A DNA stretch of 64,000 nt from Acidobacteriota bacterium (GTDB taxonomy: Bacteria; Acidobacteriota; Vicinamibacteria; Vicinamibacterales; JAKQTR01), in contig JAPKZQ010000006.1 in the NCBI GenBank assembly GCA_026393675.1, positions 24,050 to 88,049 of the forward strand, given 5' to 3'. Shown piece after piece: positions 50,142-59,235 of the stretch. How positions within the stretch are numbered: the first letter of the stretch is position 1; each line of letters begins with the position of its first letter. The notes under the pieces were generated by a model that was not told where the DNA came from, ran no database searches, and was given only the letters and a program-made list of their open reading frames with translations. The translations under genes were made by a program, and so were the position numbers.

Positions 50142-51475
50142 TTCAACGCGTCCAGCGACTTCAGCATGTCGTCGAGCTTGGTCGCCGCGATCTGTGCGGC
50201 ACCCGCGTCGCCCGATCGCGCCGCGAAGACATCGCTGCCGACCTTGCCGAACGTGACCTTCTCTTCCTTCTTCCCGTCGTCAAACTTCGCGACTACCACG
50301 GCGACCGGCGACCCGATGCCCGTCTTGGTCGTGGAGTCCACGTACTTGTCGACGACGATTGACGAGAGCGACGACAGCAGCGCGTCCACATTGGGCTGAT
50401 CGAGGTCCTTGACCTGGCCAACCCGACGCCATTTTTCCGCGCCATCCTTGCTCTTCGACTTCTCGAACGCCACGGTCGCCGCGCCGCGCGTAATCTCGAG
50501 CCGGGTGATCGTGAACGGCTTGAACTCGAACAGATCCCTGGGTCGGTAGTCGTCCGCCTTCTTCTTCAGATCCGTTGCCAGTGCCGCTTCGACCGTGAAC
50601 ACCATCGGCCTCGACACGTCGCGGGCGTAGAGGTTGCCGCCCTCGGCCCCTTTCCCGATGGCCAGCGTCGCCCGCACGCTGCCGGACACGACCGTGACAG
50701 TGACGTCGGGTTTGTCGAGTCCGTACTTGGCCAGGTCTTTCTCGGGGACGTCGTCTGCGACGAACGATTTCATCTGGGCGGTCTGGATGCGGCCGATCGC
50801 GCCGTCCACCGCCGAGGCGTCGGCGCGCGCGGCAATGGGTTTCGTCACTTGCCACCGAGTGTCCACCAATGCCAGTGTGACCGGGCCGTCTTTGCTCACC
50901 ACTTCCAATGCGCTGGCCTTTTCGCGGTCGAAGACCAGGACCTTCTTGTCCCGCAGATCAAACGCCGTGCGGTTGAACGTCCCGTCGAGGAACGATGAGA
51001 CGAGGAAGACGCGCTTCTCGGTTGGCAGCTTGGCGTAGAGGTCGCCGCCAGTCGGGGTCTTCTCTCCCAGGAAGAGGCGCGTGACATCCTTGTCGCCGGA
51101 CTTCCGGAACGCCACTTCCACACGCGGCGTGGCCAGGCCGTACTGACTGATGTCGGCAGGGTTGTCGTCGACCACCCGTTGACGCTCGAGCGACGCCAGG
51201 TTGGTGGCAATCGAGGTGACTTCCGACTCGTCGGCCTTCGTCTGTGCGGGCTCCACCATGGTCCACGCACCGTTGACCTTCTTGAGGACCGAGCGGTCGC
51301 CCTTCGCGGGTTTGACCTGCAGTTCCTCGATCTTGTCGGCTTCGACCGTGAAGACCTTCTGTTTCGGTTCGCCGGCGTCCTTGCCAAGCGGCTTCTTCTC
51401 TCCGTAGAAGTAGACGTAGCCGAGCAGACCGAGGAAGACGACCAGCAGAATGAACGTCGAACGAAAACCGCGCAT
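50138..51475 (-). CDS. DUF4340 domain protein
   Basis: 445 residues from ATG at 51475, which shares a base with the previous stop (TGATG); the open frame upstream belongs to the GldG-like gene. One N-terminal helix (STFILLVVFLGLLGYVYFYG) anchors it, and the rest is periplasmic with repeated units such as ADKIEELQVKPAKGD, KVNGAWTMVEPAQTKADESEV and QYGLATPRVEVAF. DUF4340 has a repeated beta-rich domain and usually follows GldG-like genes in exporter operons. Function unknown; it is probably a periplasmic or adaptor part of the ABC complex. Confidence 0.93.
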   Translation of the reverse strand: MRGFRSTFILLVVFLGLLGYVYFYGEKKPLGKDAGEPKQKVFTVEADKIEELQVKPAKGDRSVLKKVNGAWTMVEPAQTKADESEVTSIATNLASLERQRVVDDNPADISQYGLATPRVEVAFRKSGDKDVTRLFLGEKTPTGGDLYAKLPTEKRVFLVSSFLDGTFNRTAFDLRDKKVLVFDREKASALEVVSKDGPVTLALVDTRWQVTKPIAARADASAVDGAIGRIQTAQMKSFVADDVPEKDLAKYGLDKPDVTVTVVSGSVRATLAIGKGAEGGNLYARDVSRPMVFTVEAALATDLKKKADDYRPRDLFEFKPFTITRLEITRGAATVAFEKSKSKDGAEKWRRVGQVKDLDQPNVDALLSSLSSIVVDKYVDSTTKTGIGSPVAVVVAKFDDGKKEEKVTFGKVGSDVFAARSGDAGAAQIAATKLDDMLKSLDALK

Positions 51476-53067
51476 CAACGCCTCCGCCACCAGGTATAGA
51501 CGCCCATCGCCAGGATGGCTCCGGGGATGCCGAAGATGGCCATGAAGAACACCAGCCGGGTCTCGGCGGCCGTCATCGTGAGCCGGCGATCGCTCGCCTC
51601 CCTCGGCCGGATCGAAATGAGGTTCTCCTGCTGCGACAGCCAGCCGATCGTGTTCATGAACAAATCGCGATTGCCCTGCACGTTGATGTAGGCGTTGGCG
51701 GCGAAGTCCGAATCGCCAATCGCGACCACGCGCGTCTCGGACGTCTTCTCGTTCTTGTCGGCGCCGGCCGATTCCGGCGTTTTCGCCGCCGCGCTGGCCG
51801 CAGCCGACACGGCCGCGCCAATCGACACGGGGCCCTTGAGATCCTTGCCCTCGTCGAATTTGACCTCGCCGGACTTCATCAACCCGTCGATGTCGGATTC
51901 GCCCCAACTGCGCGAGCTCGTCTGGATAAACGTGTCCGGCGTGTGCCCGTTCGCCCCGCCCTTGAGCGGTCCAATCGACCGGGCGAACGGGTAGGCCGTC
52001 ATGAGATTCATCTTTTCCGTAATCGGGTGGGTCGGATAGCTGGCCGCAACCGGCGTGGCGGCGTCCGCGCCGAAGATCTGGCCGAGGCCGCTCGCGTCAA
52101 CGACGATGTTGTTGCCCACGTCGAAGCCCCACTCGCGGAGCAAACCTTCGAGGTTGGCCAGCGGTGCCGCCTTGCTTGATTCCGGCGGATCCAGCATCAC
52201 CATCAGCTTGCCTCCGCCAGCCAGGTACCTCCTGATCGCGTCCACTTCCGGCGCGAGCAGGTCCGTCTTCGGGCCCGCTACGATGAGGGCCGCCGCATCA
52301 GCAGGAACCCGCCCCTGTTGAATGAGCACGACCTTGTCGACGCCGTAGTTCTCGCGCTCGAGCGACGACTTCACCGTGCTGAACCCCGTCCGTTCGGTGC
52401 TGTCCGGGATCTTCTCGCCGTGCCCCTGTGTCAGGTAGATCTTCTTCTGTGAGCCCGTAACGACCTTGACGATGCCCGTCGTCAGATCCTGCTCGCTGCT
52501 GCCCGAGACGCGTTCTACGCGTCCCTTGTACTCGAAGACGACGGTGCCGTAGGTCTCCACCTTGTACTGGATCGCCCTGGTGCGCTGCTTGTCGGCGTCG
52601 ACGTACTCGACGGTGACGTTCTTCGAGGCGTGCTCGTATTCGGTGAGCTGATCCTTGAAGCGCCGCAAGTCCATGGCCTTCTCGAAGACCCTGATCGCCA
52701 GCGGGGCATCGAGCTTCCTCAACACGTTCTGCGTCTGGTCCGACAGCGTGTAGACGTTGTTGACCGTCAAATCCCACCGCTTGCTCTGCCGGGCGCCGAT
52801 GATGTTGATGAGCACGAGGATTCCCAGCACGAATGCGATGCTCGAGAACGTGATCGTGCTGAGCCGCGTCTGTCGGCGCTGGAACGCCGCGGCGATCTCC
52901 CGCCACCCCGTCAGCATCGACAGCAGCAGCAGGATCAGCCCGGCGACGGCGAGATAACGCGCGTAGCCGGTCCAGTCCGGCCTCCACGGCTGCAGAAACA
53001 GCGCCAACGCCAGGCAGACAAGGGCGATGGCCAGCCAGCTCGAATAGTCCGCGAGTTTCCTCATCAT
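51475..53067 (-). CDS. GldG-like ABC transporter auxiliary protein
   Basis: 530 residues from ATG at 53067 (ATGA overlap with the permease stop). Three N-terminal hydrophobic segments (about 10-30, 38-55, 75-95), then the ABC_transp_aux domain: TVNNVYTLSDQTQNVLRKLDAPLAIRVFEK, IYLTQGHGEKIPDS and AAALIVAGPKTDLLAPEVDAIRRYLAGGGKL. A C-terminal membrane helix (LVFFMAIFGIPGAILAMGVY) ends the protein. GldG partners GldA and GldF in gliding bacteria, but similar sets occur in non-gliding bacteria, so gliding is not implied. The exported substrate is unknown. Confidence 0.92.
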   Translation of the reverse strand: MMRKLADYSSWLAIALVCLALALFLQPWRPDWTGYARYLAVAGLILLLLSMLTGWREIAAAFQRRQTRLSTITFSSIAFVLGILVLINIIGARQSKRWDLTVNNVYTLSDQTQNVLRKLDAPLAIRVFEKAMDLRRFKDQLTEYEHASKNVTVEYVDADKQRTRAIQYKVETYGTVVFEYKGRVERVSGSSEQDLTTGIVKVVTGSQKKIYLTQGHGEKIPDSTERTGFSTVKSSLERENYGVDKVVLIQQGRVPADAAALIVAGPKTDLLAPEVDAIRRYLAGGGKLMVMLDPPESSKAAPLANLEGLLREWGFDVGNNIVVDASGLGQIFGADAATPVAASYPTHPITEKMNLMTAYPFARSIGPLKGGANGHTPDTFIQTSSRSWGESDIDGLMKSGEVKFDEGKDLKGPVSIGAAVSAAASAAAKTPESAGADKNEKTSETRVVAIGDSDFAANAYINVQGNRDLFMNTIGWLSQQENLISIRPREASDRRLTMTAAETRLVFFMAIFGIPGAILAMGVYTWWRRR

Positions 53068-53861
53068 CCGCGCCACCGTTCACTGTCGACCGACCGGGCG
53101 GTCAGAAAAAGGCCAAACGTAATGAAGCTCACGTAGAAGATAAGGTGCTTCGTGTCGATGATGCCCTTACCGAAGTCGTCGAAGTGCTGCGTGATCGAGA
53201 GGTAGTTCAACACCTCCTCCACGACAGGACCTGCCGACGTGCCAAACAGCCCCGTGGCCGAACTGGCGAGCCAGTCGATCACCCACAGCAGCAGGAAGAC
53301 GACGAAGGTCATCATCCCGGCGACGATCTGGTTCTTCGTGAAGCTCGACACCAGCATGCCGACCGAGACGAAGCAGCCGCCGAAGAGCAGCAGGCCGAGG
53401 TAAGCCGTGGCGATCGGCTTCCACTCGGGTGTGCCGAACGCGAACAACACCGCCACGTAAACGAGCATGACGCCGAGCATCGCGGCGTACAGCGAGAGCG
53501 CGCCCAGGAACTTCCCGACCAGAATCTGGACGTCGGTGATCGGTGAGGTCAGTAGCAGTTCCATCGTGCCCGAGCGCTTCTCCTCGGCGTACGTCCTCAT
53601 CGTGATCATGGGCAGGACAAACAGGAGCAGCACCATCGCGTTCCCAAGCAGCGGCCGGATCATCTGCTCGTTGACGTTCAGGCTCTGAGGGCCCATCCCC
53701 ATGCCCATGGCCATCTGCATCCCCTGCTTCACGAACCAGTCGAGGATCGTGTAGTAGAAGACGCCGAACAGGATCGAGAACAGGCCGATCACGACGTAGG
53801 CGATGGGGGAGGCGAAGTAGGCCCGGATCTCCTTCTGGGCAATGGCGAGTATGTTGCTCAC
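53064..53861 (-). CDS. ABC-2 type transporter permease (GldF-like)
   Basis: 265 residues with six hydrophobic segments, including IAYVVIGLFSILFGVFYYTI, NAMVLLLFVLPMITMRTYAEEKRSGTMELLLTSP and LTLGGCFVSVGMLVSSF-like stretches. The MRTYAEEKRSGTMELLLTSP element is the conserved cytoplasmic loop of ABC-2 permeases. The Met-Gly-rich loop (GMQMAMGMGMGPQ) near residue 50 is unusual. Overlaps the ATPase gene by 4 bp and the GldG-like gene by 4 bp. Confidence 0.95.
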   Translation of the reverse strand: MSNILAIAQKEIRAYFASPIAYVVIGLFSILFGVFYYTILDWFVKQGMQMAMGMGMGPQSLNVNEQMIRPLLGNAMVLLLFVLPMITMRTYAEEKRSGTMELLLTSPITDVQILVGKFLGALSLYAAMLGVMLVYVAVLFAFGTPEWKPIATAYLGLLLFGGCFVSVGMLVSSFTKNQIVAGMMTFVVFLLLWVIDWLASSATGLFGTSAGPVVEEVLNYLSITQHFDDFGKGIIDTKHLIFYVSFITFGLFLTARSVDSERWRG

Positions 53862-54841
53862 TGCGCGGCCTCCTTGGTCTTCCCGGTGGGCTCCGGCTTC
53901 TTCGGGTCGACTTCCTCGGTTGTGACCTGCAGGAAAATCTCTTCGAGGCTCATCCTCAGCGGGCGCAACTCGAGCAGGCCCCAGCCCTTCGACACGACAG
54001 CCGCCGCCAGGTCGCGCCGGATGTCCTGGCCCCGGGAGCCTTCAACCTCGTAGCCGACCGCCGTGCCGTGGCGGTCGGAGATGCCGACGCGCGTGACGCC
54101 CGGCACCGCCTGGAGGGCAGGACTGGCATCGACATCGGCGGCGTCCAGTTGGACGTACATCGTCTCGGCTCCCTGCAGTCGATGAGTCAGGTTCTCGGGC
54201 GTATCAACCGCCACCACCTTGCCCTTCGTGATGATCACCACACGCTGGCAGGTCTGCGCGACCTCCGGGAGGATGTGCGTGCTCAGGACGATCGTATGGT
54301 TGCCGGCCAGCTCCTTGATCAGCTGGCGTGTCTCGATGATCTGCTTCGGATCCAGCCCGGCCGTCGGCTCGTCGAGTACCAGGACGTCGGGGTTGTGCAG
54401 GATGGCCTGGGCAAGACCGACACGCTGGCGATAGCCCTTCGACAGCTTGCCACAGTGGCGATCGGCCACGTCAACAATCGCCGTCTTCTTCATCACCTGC
54501 GCGACCCGCGCGAGCCGATCACCCGTCTGAACGCCTTTGATTTTCGCCACGAACGTCAGGTATTCCCGCACGGTCATGTCGGGATAGAGCGGCGGCGTCT
54601 CCGGAAGGTAGCCGGTTCTGCGCTTGGCATCGACGGGCTGGTCGAATACGTCAAAGCCGGCGACGATGACCTTGCCCTGGGTCGGGGGCATGTACCCCGT
54701 AATCACCCGCATCGTCGTCGTCTTTCCGGCGCCGTTGGGCCCGAGAAAGCCGAGGATTTCGCCCCGCTCGACGCGGAACGTCACATCGTCGACGGCCGTG
54801 ATGCGGCCGTAGCGTTTCGTGAGGTGCTGGACCTCGATCAC
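53858..54841 (-). CDS. ABC transporter ATP-binding protein (GldA-like)
   Basis: 327 residues. Walker A LGPNGAGKTTTMRVITG, Q loop TGYLPETPPLYPDM, signature LSKGYRQRVGLAQAIL (variant of LSGGQ, typical of the CcmA/GldA/NatA group), Walker B DVLVLDEPTAGLDP and the His switch LSTHILPEV. A C-terminal regulatory domain of about 100 residues follows. It drives the export complex with the next genes. A promoter lies at 54997-55026. Confidence 0.97.
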   Translation of the reverse strand: MIEVQHLTKRYGRITAVDDVTFRVERGEILGFLGPNGAGKTTTMRVITGYMPPTQGKVIVAGFDVFDQPVDAKRRTGYLPETPPLYPDMTVREYLTFVAKIKGVQTGDRLARVAQVMKKTAIVDVADRHCGKLSKGYRQRVGLAQAILHNPDVLVLDEPTAGLDPKQIIETRQLIKELAGNHTIVLSTHILPEVAQTCQRVVIITKGKVVAVDTPENLTHRLQGAETMYVQLDAADVDASPALQAVPGVTRVGISDRHGTAVGYEVEGSRGQDIRRDLAAAVVSKGWGLLELRPLRMSLEEIFLQVTTEEVDPKKPEPTGKTKEAAQ

Positions 54842-54996
54842 TGATGTCTCCGTGGATGACAGTTACGACCAACGTTTACGACTGAATCGAACCGGGCCGA
54901 GGGGCGCCGACACCGTGTCTTCAGACGCACGCGACTTGCACGCGGCCGGCCCGAAGATGCACCACGATCCGCCCGTTCTCGCGCGGGCATCCTCGA

Positions 54997-55026
54997 ATCG
55001 TAGCGAGACCGTTCAGACAGTGTCAA
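54997..55026 (-). promoter_or_regulatory. sigma-70 promoter of the ABC/GldG/DUF4340/dacB operon
   Basis: Minus strand TTGACA (55026-55021), 18 bases, TACGAT (55002-54997). The leader would be about 150 bases. The divergent ATPase gene at 55090 is not obviously served by it. Confidence 0.55.
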
Positions 55027-55089
55027 CCGGATGTATTGTGAATTGTACCTCTTGTAGCCTGTTTCCTGGATGCTGACTGACGAGTAAAC

Positions 55090-57231
55090 GTGCCCACGAC
55101 GACCCCCGTCTGCCCCGTGTGCGATATCCATGCGGAATCCGTGTTCCGCATCGAGGGGATGGACTGCCATGAAGAGGTCGCGATTCTGGACCGCCGGCTG
55201 AAGGGGCTGCCCGGCCTGGAGCGGATGACGGCCGATGTATTGGCCGGACGACTGCGGATTGCCTACGACGCCGCGCGGCTGTCGACGTCGACCATCGCGA
55301 CCGCCATTGCCGACACCGGGATGCACGCGTGGCTCGAGCGCGATCAACCCACCCGCGTCGTTGACGCGCGATTCCAGCGAGGGTGGGCGCTGCTGGTCGT
55401 GTCTGGCGCGGCTTCCGCGCTGGGCCTGGCACTGCGTGCGGCAGGCGCACCGGCTGCCGCCACGACGCTGCTCTTTGCCGCCGCCGTCGCGACCGGCGGC
55501 TGGTTCTGGGCCCGGAGGGCGTGGTCGGCGGCGAGACTGTTCTCGCTCGACATCAACGTGCTGATGCTGCTGGCCGTGGTCGGCGCGATCGCCATCAACG
55601 AGTGGTCCGAGGCCGCGATGGTGACGTTCCTGTTCGCGCTGGCGCAGTGGCTTGAATCCCGCAACATGGAGCGCGCGAGGCTGGCGATTCGCGCGTTGAT
55701 GGAACTGACGCCGAACGAGGCGCTCGTGCGTGGGGAGAATGGCGAGCGGCGGGTTCGCGTCGACGACATCCGGGTGGGCGATGTCCTGGTGGTCCGCCCA
55801 GGGGAGAAGATCGCGCTCGATGGCACCGTCGCGAGTGGCTCGAGCGACATCAACCAGGCGCCCATCACCGGTGAGTCCATCCCGGTGCCCAAGGCTGCCG
55901 GGTCCGTCGTGTACGCTGGGACGATCAATGGCCATGGAGCGCTCGAAGTGCGTGTCACGCACCTGCGCGCCGACTCGACGCTCGCTCACATCATGGCGCT
56001 GGTCGAACACGCGCAGTCGGAGCGGGCCGAGGCGCAGACCGTTGTCGAGCGATTCGCGCGGGTCTACACGCCTGCTGTCGTCGCGCTTGCCGTGACGTTG
56101 GCGCTGGTTCCTCCACTCGTGTTTGCCCAACCGTTCGGTACCTGGTTCTACCGCGCGCTGGTGCTGTTGGTCATCTCGTGTCCATGCGCGCTGGTGATCT
56201 CCACGCCCGTGTCGATTGTCTCCGCACTGGCTGGTGCCGCCCGTCACGGCGTGCTCATCAAAGGAGGGCGGCATCTCGAGACACTCGGCCACGTCAGGTG
56301 CATGGCTTTTGACAAGACCGGAACCTTGACGCGCGGCACGCCGGAGATCGTCGGGATCGAAGCGGTCGGGGGCCGGCCGATTCGTGAAGTGCTCGAGGTG
56401 GCGGCCTCGCTCGAAAGCCGATCTGACCATCCATTGGCACGGGCGATTCTCCTGCGCGCATCGCACGATCGCGTCGCCATCACGCCCGCTGCCGAGCACC
56501 GCGCGCTCCCCGGGCTCGGCGTCTCGGCCATCCTCAATGGCGAGCCCGTGCTCATCGGCAGCCACCGGATGTTCATCGAGCGAGGAATGTCCTCGCCGGC
56601 GATCGCCGCCAGGGTTGAGGCGTTATCAACCGACGGTCAGACGGCCGTGCTGGTGGCGAGATCCGGTCGGACCATCGGCGTGGTGGCCATTGCCGACGGC
56701 GCACGGGAAGCCGGACAGCAGCTCATGCGCCTCCTCCGGAAGCACGGCGTGGCGCACGTGGCGATTCTGACCGGCGATAACGAGGCCACGGCTGGCCGGC
56801 TGGCCAGGGACCTTGGAGTCACCGAGACGCGTGCCGGGCTGATGCCAGCCGACAAGGTGGCCGCTGTCCAGCAGTTGAAGGCGGCGTACGGCATCGTGGC
56901 CATGGTGGGCGATGGTGTCAACGACGCCCCGGCCCTGGCAGCAGCCGATGTTGGCATTGTGATGGGTGCGGCCGGCAGCGACGCCGCTCTCGAGACCGCG
57001 GACATTGCCCTGATGGCCGACGATTTGACCAAGATCCCCTACGCGGTTCGGCTGAGCAGAGCCACCGTGCGGAACATCCGATTGAACATCACGATCGCCC
57101 TCGCGTTGAAGGCGATCTTCCTCGTCCTGGCGGCGACTGGGTCGGCCACGCTCTGGATGGCGGTGGTCGCCGACATGGGGGCCTCGCTGCTGGTCATCGG
57201 AAACGGCCTGCGGCTGCTCAGATTCGACTGA
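55090..57231 (+). CDS. heavy-metal P1B-type ATPase, ZntA-like (Zn/Cd/Pb)
   Basis: 713 residues, GTG start. Cytosolic N-terminal metal-binding domain with FRIEGMDCHEEVAILDRRLK (GMDCxxE form typical of ZntA-like N domains), preceded by a CPVC pair. Eight membrane helices; the ion site CPC lies in LVISCPCALVISTPVSIVSALA. Phosphorylation DKTGTLTRG, nucleotide-binding SDHPLARAIL, and GDGVNDAPALAAADVGIVMG. An Asp follows in TLWMAVVADMGASLLV, in the last helix, as in Zn2+ pumps. Exports zinc, cadmium or lead. No merR or arsR regulator gene is adjacent and no dyad was recognised upstream. Confidence 0.93.
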   Translation: MPTTTPVCPVCDIHAESVFRIEGMDCHEEVAILDRRLKGLPGLERMTADVLAGRLRIAYDAARLSTSTIATAIADTGMHAWLERDQPTRVVDARFQRGWALLVVSGAASALGLALRAAGAPAAATTLLFAAAVATGGWFWARRAWSAARLFSLDINVLMLLAVVGAIAINEWSEAAMVTFLFALAQWLESRNMERARLAIRALMELTPNEALVRGENGERRVRVDDIRVGDVLVVRPGEKIALDGTVASGSSDINQAPITGESIPVPKAAGSVVYAGTINGHGALEVRVTHLRADSTLAHIMALVEHAQSERAEAQTVVERFARVYTPAVVALAVTLALVPPLVFAQPFGTWFYRALVLLVISCPCALVISTPVSIVSALAGAARHGVLIKGGRHLETLGHVRCMAFDKTGTLTRGTPEIVGIEAVGGRPIREVLEVAASLESRSDHPLARAILLRASHDRVAITPAAEHRALPGLGVSAILNGEPVLIGSHRMFIERGMSSPAIAARVEALSTDGQTAVLVARSGRTIGVVAIADGAREAGQQLMRLLRKHGVAHVAILTGDNEATAGRLARDLGVTETRAGLMPADKVAAVQQLKAAYGIVAMVGDGVNDAPALAAADVGIVMGAAGSDAALETADIALMADDLTKIPYAVRLSRATVRNIRLNITIALALKAIFLVLAATGSATLWMAVVADMGASLLVIGNGLRLLRFD

Positions 57232-57951
57232 CTAATGTTCGTGGGGTTTGACGAAGTGCGTATCGACGAATTCCTCGACCGCGGACTGATCAGCCGAGTC
57301 GATACGTTCGAACTCGAGGCCCATGCCCACCCGGCGGTCGCTCCAGGTGACGCGCGCGTCGGCATCGACATCCTGCTTGGCATTGGGGAGGCGGAAGCGG
57401 ACCCGGGCGCGGGCGGATGAGTCGAGTGGACTCATGGTCCTGATGGCCATGCCGTTCTTGCCGAGATTCAGCGTGACGGCCGCGGCAATCGTGTTGGCGA
57501 CGCGGTAGGCCACCGGGATGCCCAGTACGACCCGGGAGCTGTTGCGTCGATTGAAGTTGTCGGGGAACAGGTGCGGCGCGAGCGACGGCAGGATGTGCTG
57601 GGCTGCGCTGTATTCATTGACGTACCCGGCAACGCCGAGGTCGGCCAGATCCCTGACCTCGGAGGCGGCGGTAATCGTCCCGCTGAACACCAGAATGGGG
57701 AGTTTGCCGCCGTCCAGTTTGCGAATCGAGCGGACCAGATCGACGCCGCCGGCGTGAGGCAGCCTGAGGTCGACCAACACCAGATCGATTTCCGACAGGT
57801 CGGCGCGGACGCGCGCCAGCAACTCGGCCGCGCTTCGGACCGTATAGGCCCGATGTCCGGCGTGTTCGAGGGCGGACTTGAACCTGTCGCGCACAAACGG
57901 CGTATCATCGGCGATCAGAACGGTCTTGTGCGTGGCCCCGGCGTTTGTCAT
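57232..57951 (-). CDS. response regulator with C-terminal PilZ domain
   Basis: 239 residues from ATG at 57951; an alternative in-frame start lies at 58005. The receiver domain spans about 8-125, with VLIADDTPFVRD and the phosphoacceptor Asp in DLVLVDLRLPHAG, and the Thr/Lys-type switch region ILVFSGT. PilZ follows (about 132-235): NRRNSSRVVLGIPVAYRV, LNLGKNGMAIRT and VTWSDRRVGMGLEFERI. The RxxxR and D/NxSxxG c-di-GMP motifs are degenerate: NRRNSSR supplies the arginines while the second motif reads NLGKNG. No histidine kinase gene is next to it. Tail-to-tail with the ATPase gene, ending one base after it. Confidence 0.85.
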   Translation of the reverse strand: MTNAGATHKTVLIADDTPFVRDRFKSALEHAGHRAYTVRSAAELLARVRADLSEIDLVLVDLRLPHAGGVDLVRSIRKLDGGKLPILVFSGTITAASEVRDLADLGVAGYVNEYSAAQHILPSLAPHLFPDNFNRRNSSRVVLGIPVAYRVANTIAAAVTLNLGKNGMAIRTMSPLDSSARARVRFRLPNAKQDVDADARVTWSDRRVGMGLEFERIDSADQSAVEEFVDTHFVKPHEH

Positions 57952-58156
57952 TCTGTGCAATGTATCGGCGGCGGAGCGGGTGGACCTTAGCTCTCTTGGT
58001 GACACGAAGTTGCGTTGCGGGCGCTGGTGCTTGTCGCTATAATCCAGACTCGTTTTGCGCGATCCGTTCAGCCGTCGTCACATGGGTGGTCTGCCCGGCA
58101 GGCGGCGACTCTGGTGGACACGGTTGTTGATGCCCGTGGTTCCGTGAGGAGGCGGT

Positions 58157-58375
58157 ATGGCGACTTGCCCCGAATGCGAGTTCGAGATCGACGTCGACGA
58201 ATTGGATGTCGACAAGGGTGACACCCTGGAGTGCGACAACTGCGGCACGGCCCTGGAGGTCGTCAGCCTCAACCCGATCGTACTCGAAGATGTCGCCGAG
58301 GACGAAGACGAAGACGACGAGGACGAAGACGAGGACGACGAAGAGGAAGAGGAAGACGAGGACTTGGACGAGTGA
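58157..58375 (+). CDS. LysW-like zinc-ribbon carrier protein with long acidic tail
   Basis: 72 residues. Zinc-ribbon residues ATCPECEFEIDVDELDVDKG and ECDNCGTALEVVSLNP match LysW/ArgW-type amino-group carrier proteins. Those end in an EDWGE-type tail that holds the substrate; here the EDWG is absent and the tail is about 28 residues of Asp and Glu ending in LDE. So it is a variant, and attachment of an amino group to the last Glu is possible but unproven. The ribosome-binding site GAGGAGGCGG precedes the ATG. The stop overlaps larE (GTGA). No lysX or argX gene is adjacent. Confidence 0.8.
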   Translation: MATCPECEFEIDVDELDVDKGDTLECDNCGTALEVVSLNPIVLEDVAEDEDEDDEDEDEDDEEEEEDEDLDE

Positions 58376-59235
58376 CCACCGCAGGGCTCGATCGACAGCA
58401 GGCGGAATCGGGCGTCGCCCGGTTCCTCGAGAAGGAGGCGCACCTGAGGGCGAGGCTCAGTTCACTGGGCTCGGTCGTGGTGGCATTTAGCGGCGGCACC
58501 GACAGCGCCTACCTGGCCTATGCGGCCTCGTCTATGCTTGGCGACCGCGCGCTTTGCGTGACTGCCGACAGCGCCAGTTACCCATCGCGGCACCGGAAGA
58601 TCGCCACCGACCTTGCCGCGCAGTTCAACCTCATGCACGAGTTCATCGTCACCGCCGAGATCGACAATCCCGACTACCGCGCCAACGCGCCGGATCGGTG
58701 CTACCACTGCAAGCACGAACTGTTCACCCACCTGACGAGACTGGCTCGCGAGCGGGGGTTTGCCGCCGTGCTCGACGGCGCCAACGCCGACGATCGCGGT
58801 GACTACCGACCGGGTCGGCAGGCCGCGCGGGAAATGGGCGTGCTGAGCCCGCTCGATGAAGCCGATTTGACCAAGGACGAGATCCGGGAGTTGTCAAGGC
58901 GCGCGGGACTGCCGACGTGGAACCAACCCGCGTCCGCGTGTCTGTCGTCCCGCATTCCGTACCATTCCGAGGTCACCCCGGAGAAACTCCGCACGATTGA
59001 ACGGGCGGAGGAGGTGCTGCGCTCGCTTGGCTTCAGGATTTACCGGGTACGGCATCACGACAACCTGGCACGTGTCGAACTCGGCCCAGACGAGATGATG
59101 CGGGCCCTGGATCCGGCCGTGCGCGAGGTGCTCGTGCGCGACATCAAGGCAGCCGGGTACCAGTACGTCGCGCTCGACCTCCAGGGCTACCGGATGGGCA
59201 GCCTCAACGAAGGCATCCTGCTGAAATCAGTGTGA
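58372..59235 (+). CDS. larE: LarE-family ATP-dependent sacrificial sulfur transferase
   Basis: 287 residues, GTG start inside the LysW-like stop. PP-loop SVVVAFSGGTDSAYLAYAAS, then ADSASYPSRHRKIA, NAPDRCYHCKHELFTHL, VLDGANADDRGDYRPGRQAA, LTKDEIRELSRRAGLPTWNQPASACLSSRI, and DEMMRALDPAVREVL. In lactobacilli LarE donates a cysteine sulfur to the lactate racemase cofactor. The Cys of SACLSSRI matches the sacrificial one, and CYHC provides a second pair. No larA, larB or larC gene is in view. Coupled on both sides: LysW-like upstream and membrane glycosyltransferase-like downstream. Confidence 0.9.
   Translation: MTTAGLDRQQAESGVARFLEKEAHLRARLSSLGSVVVAFSGGTDSAYLAYAASSMLGDRALCVTADSASYPSRHRKIATDLAAQFNLMHEFIVTAEIDNPDYRANAPDRCYHCKHELFTHLTRLARERGFAAVLDGANADDRGDYRPGRQAAREMGVLSPLDEADLTKDEIRELSRRAGLPTWNQPASACLSSRIPYHSEVTPEKLRTIERAEEVLRSLGFRIYRVRHHDNLARVELGPDEMMRALDPAVREVLVRDIKAAGYQYVALDLQGYRMGSLNEGILLKSV

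Noticed and set aside
51475..54841. Gliding-motility system
   Set aside because: The GldA/F/G-like proteins are general ABC exporter components; the other gliding genes are not in the window.
54842..55089. ZntR- or ArsR-type operator upstream of the ZntA-like ATPase gene
   Set aside because: I see no convincing dyad with the spacing expected for these regulators, and no regulator gene is adjacent.
54838..56565. Minus-strand open frame of 575 codons
   Set aside because: It is antisense to the ZntA-like ATPase gene and is rich in Arg and Gly with no family match.
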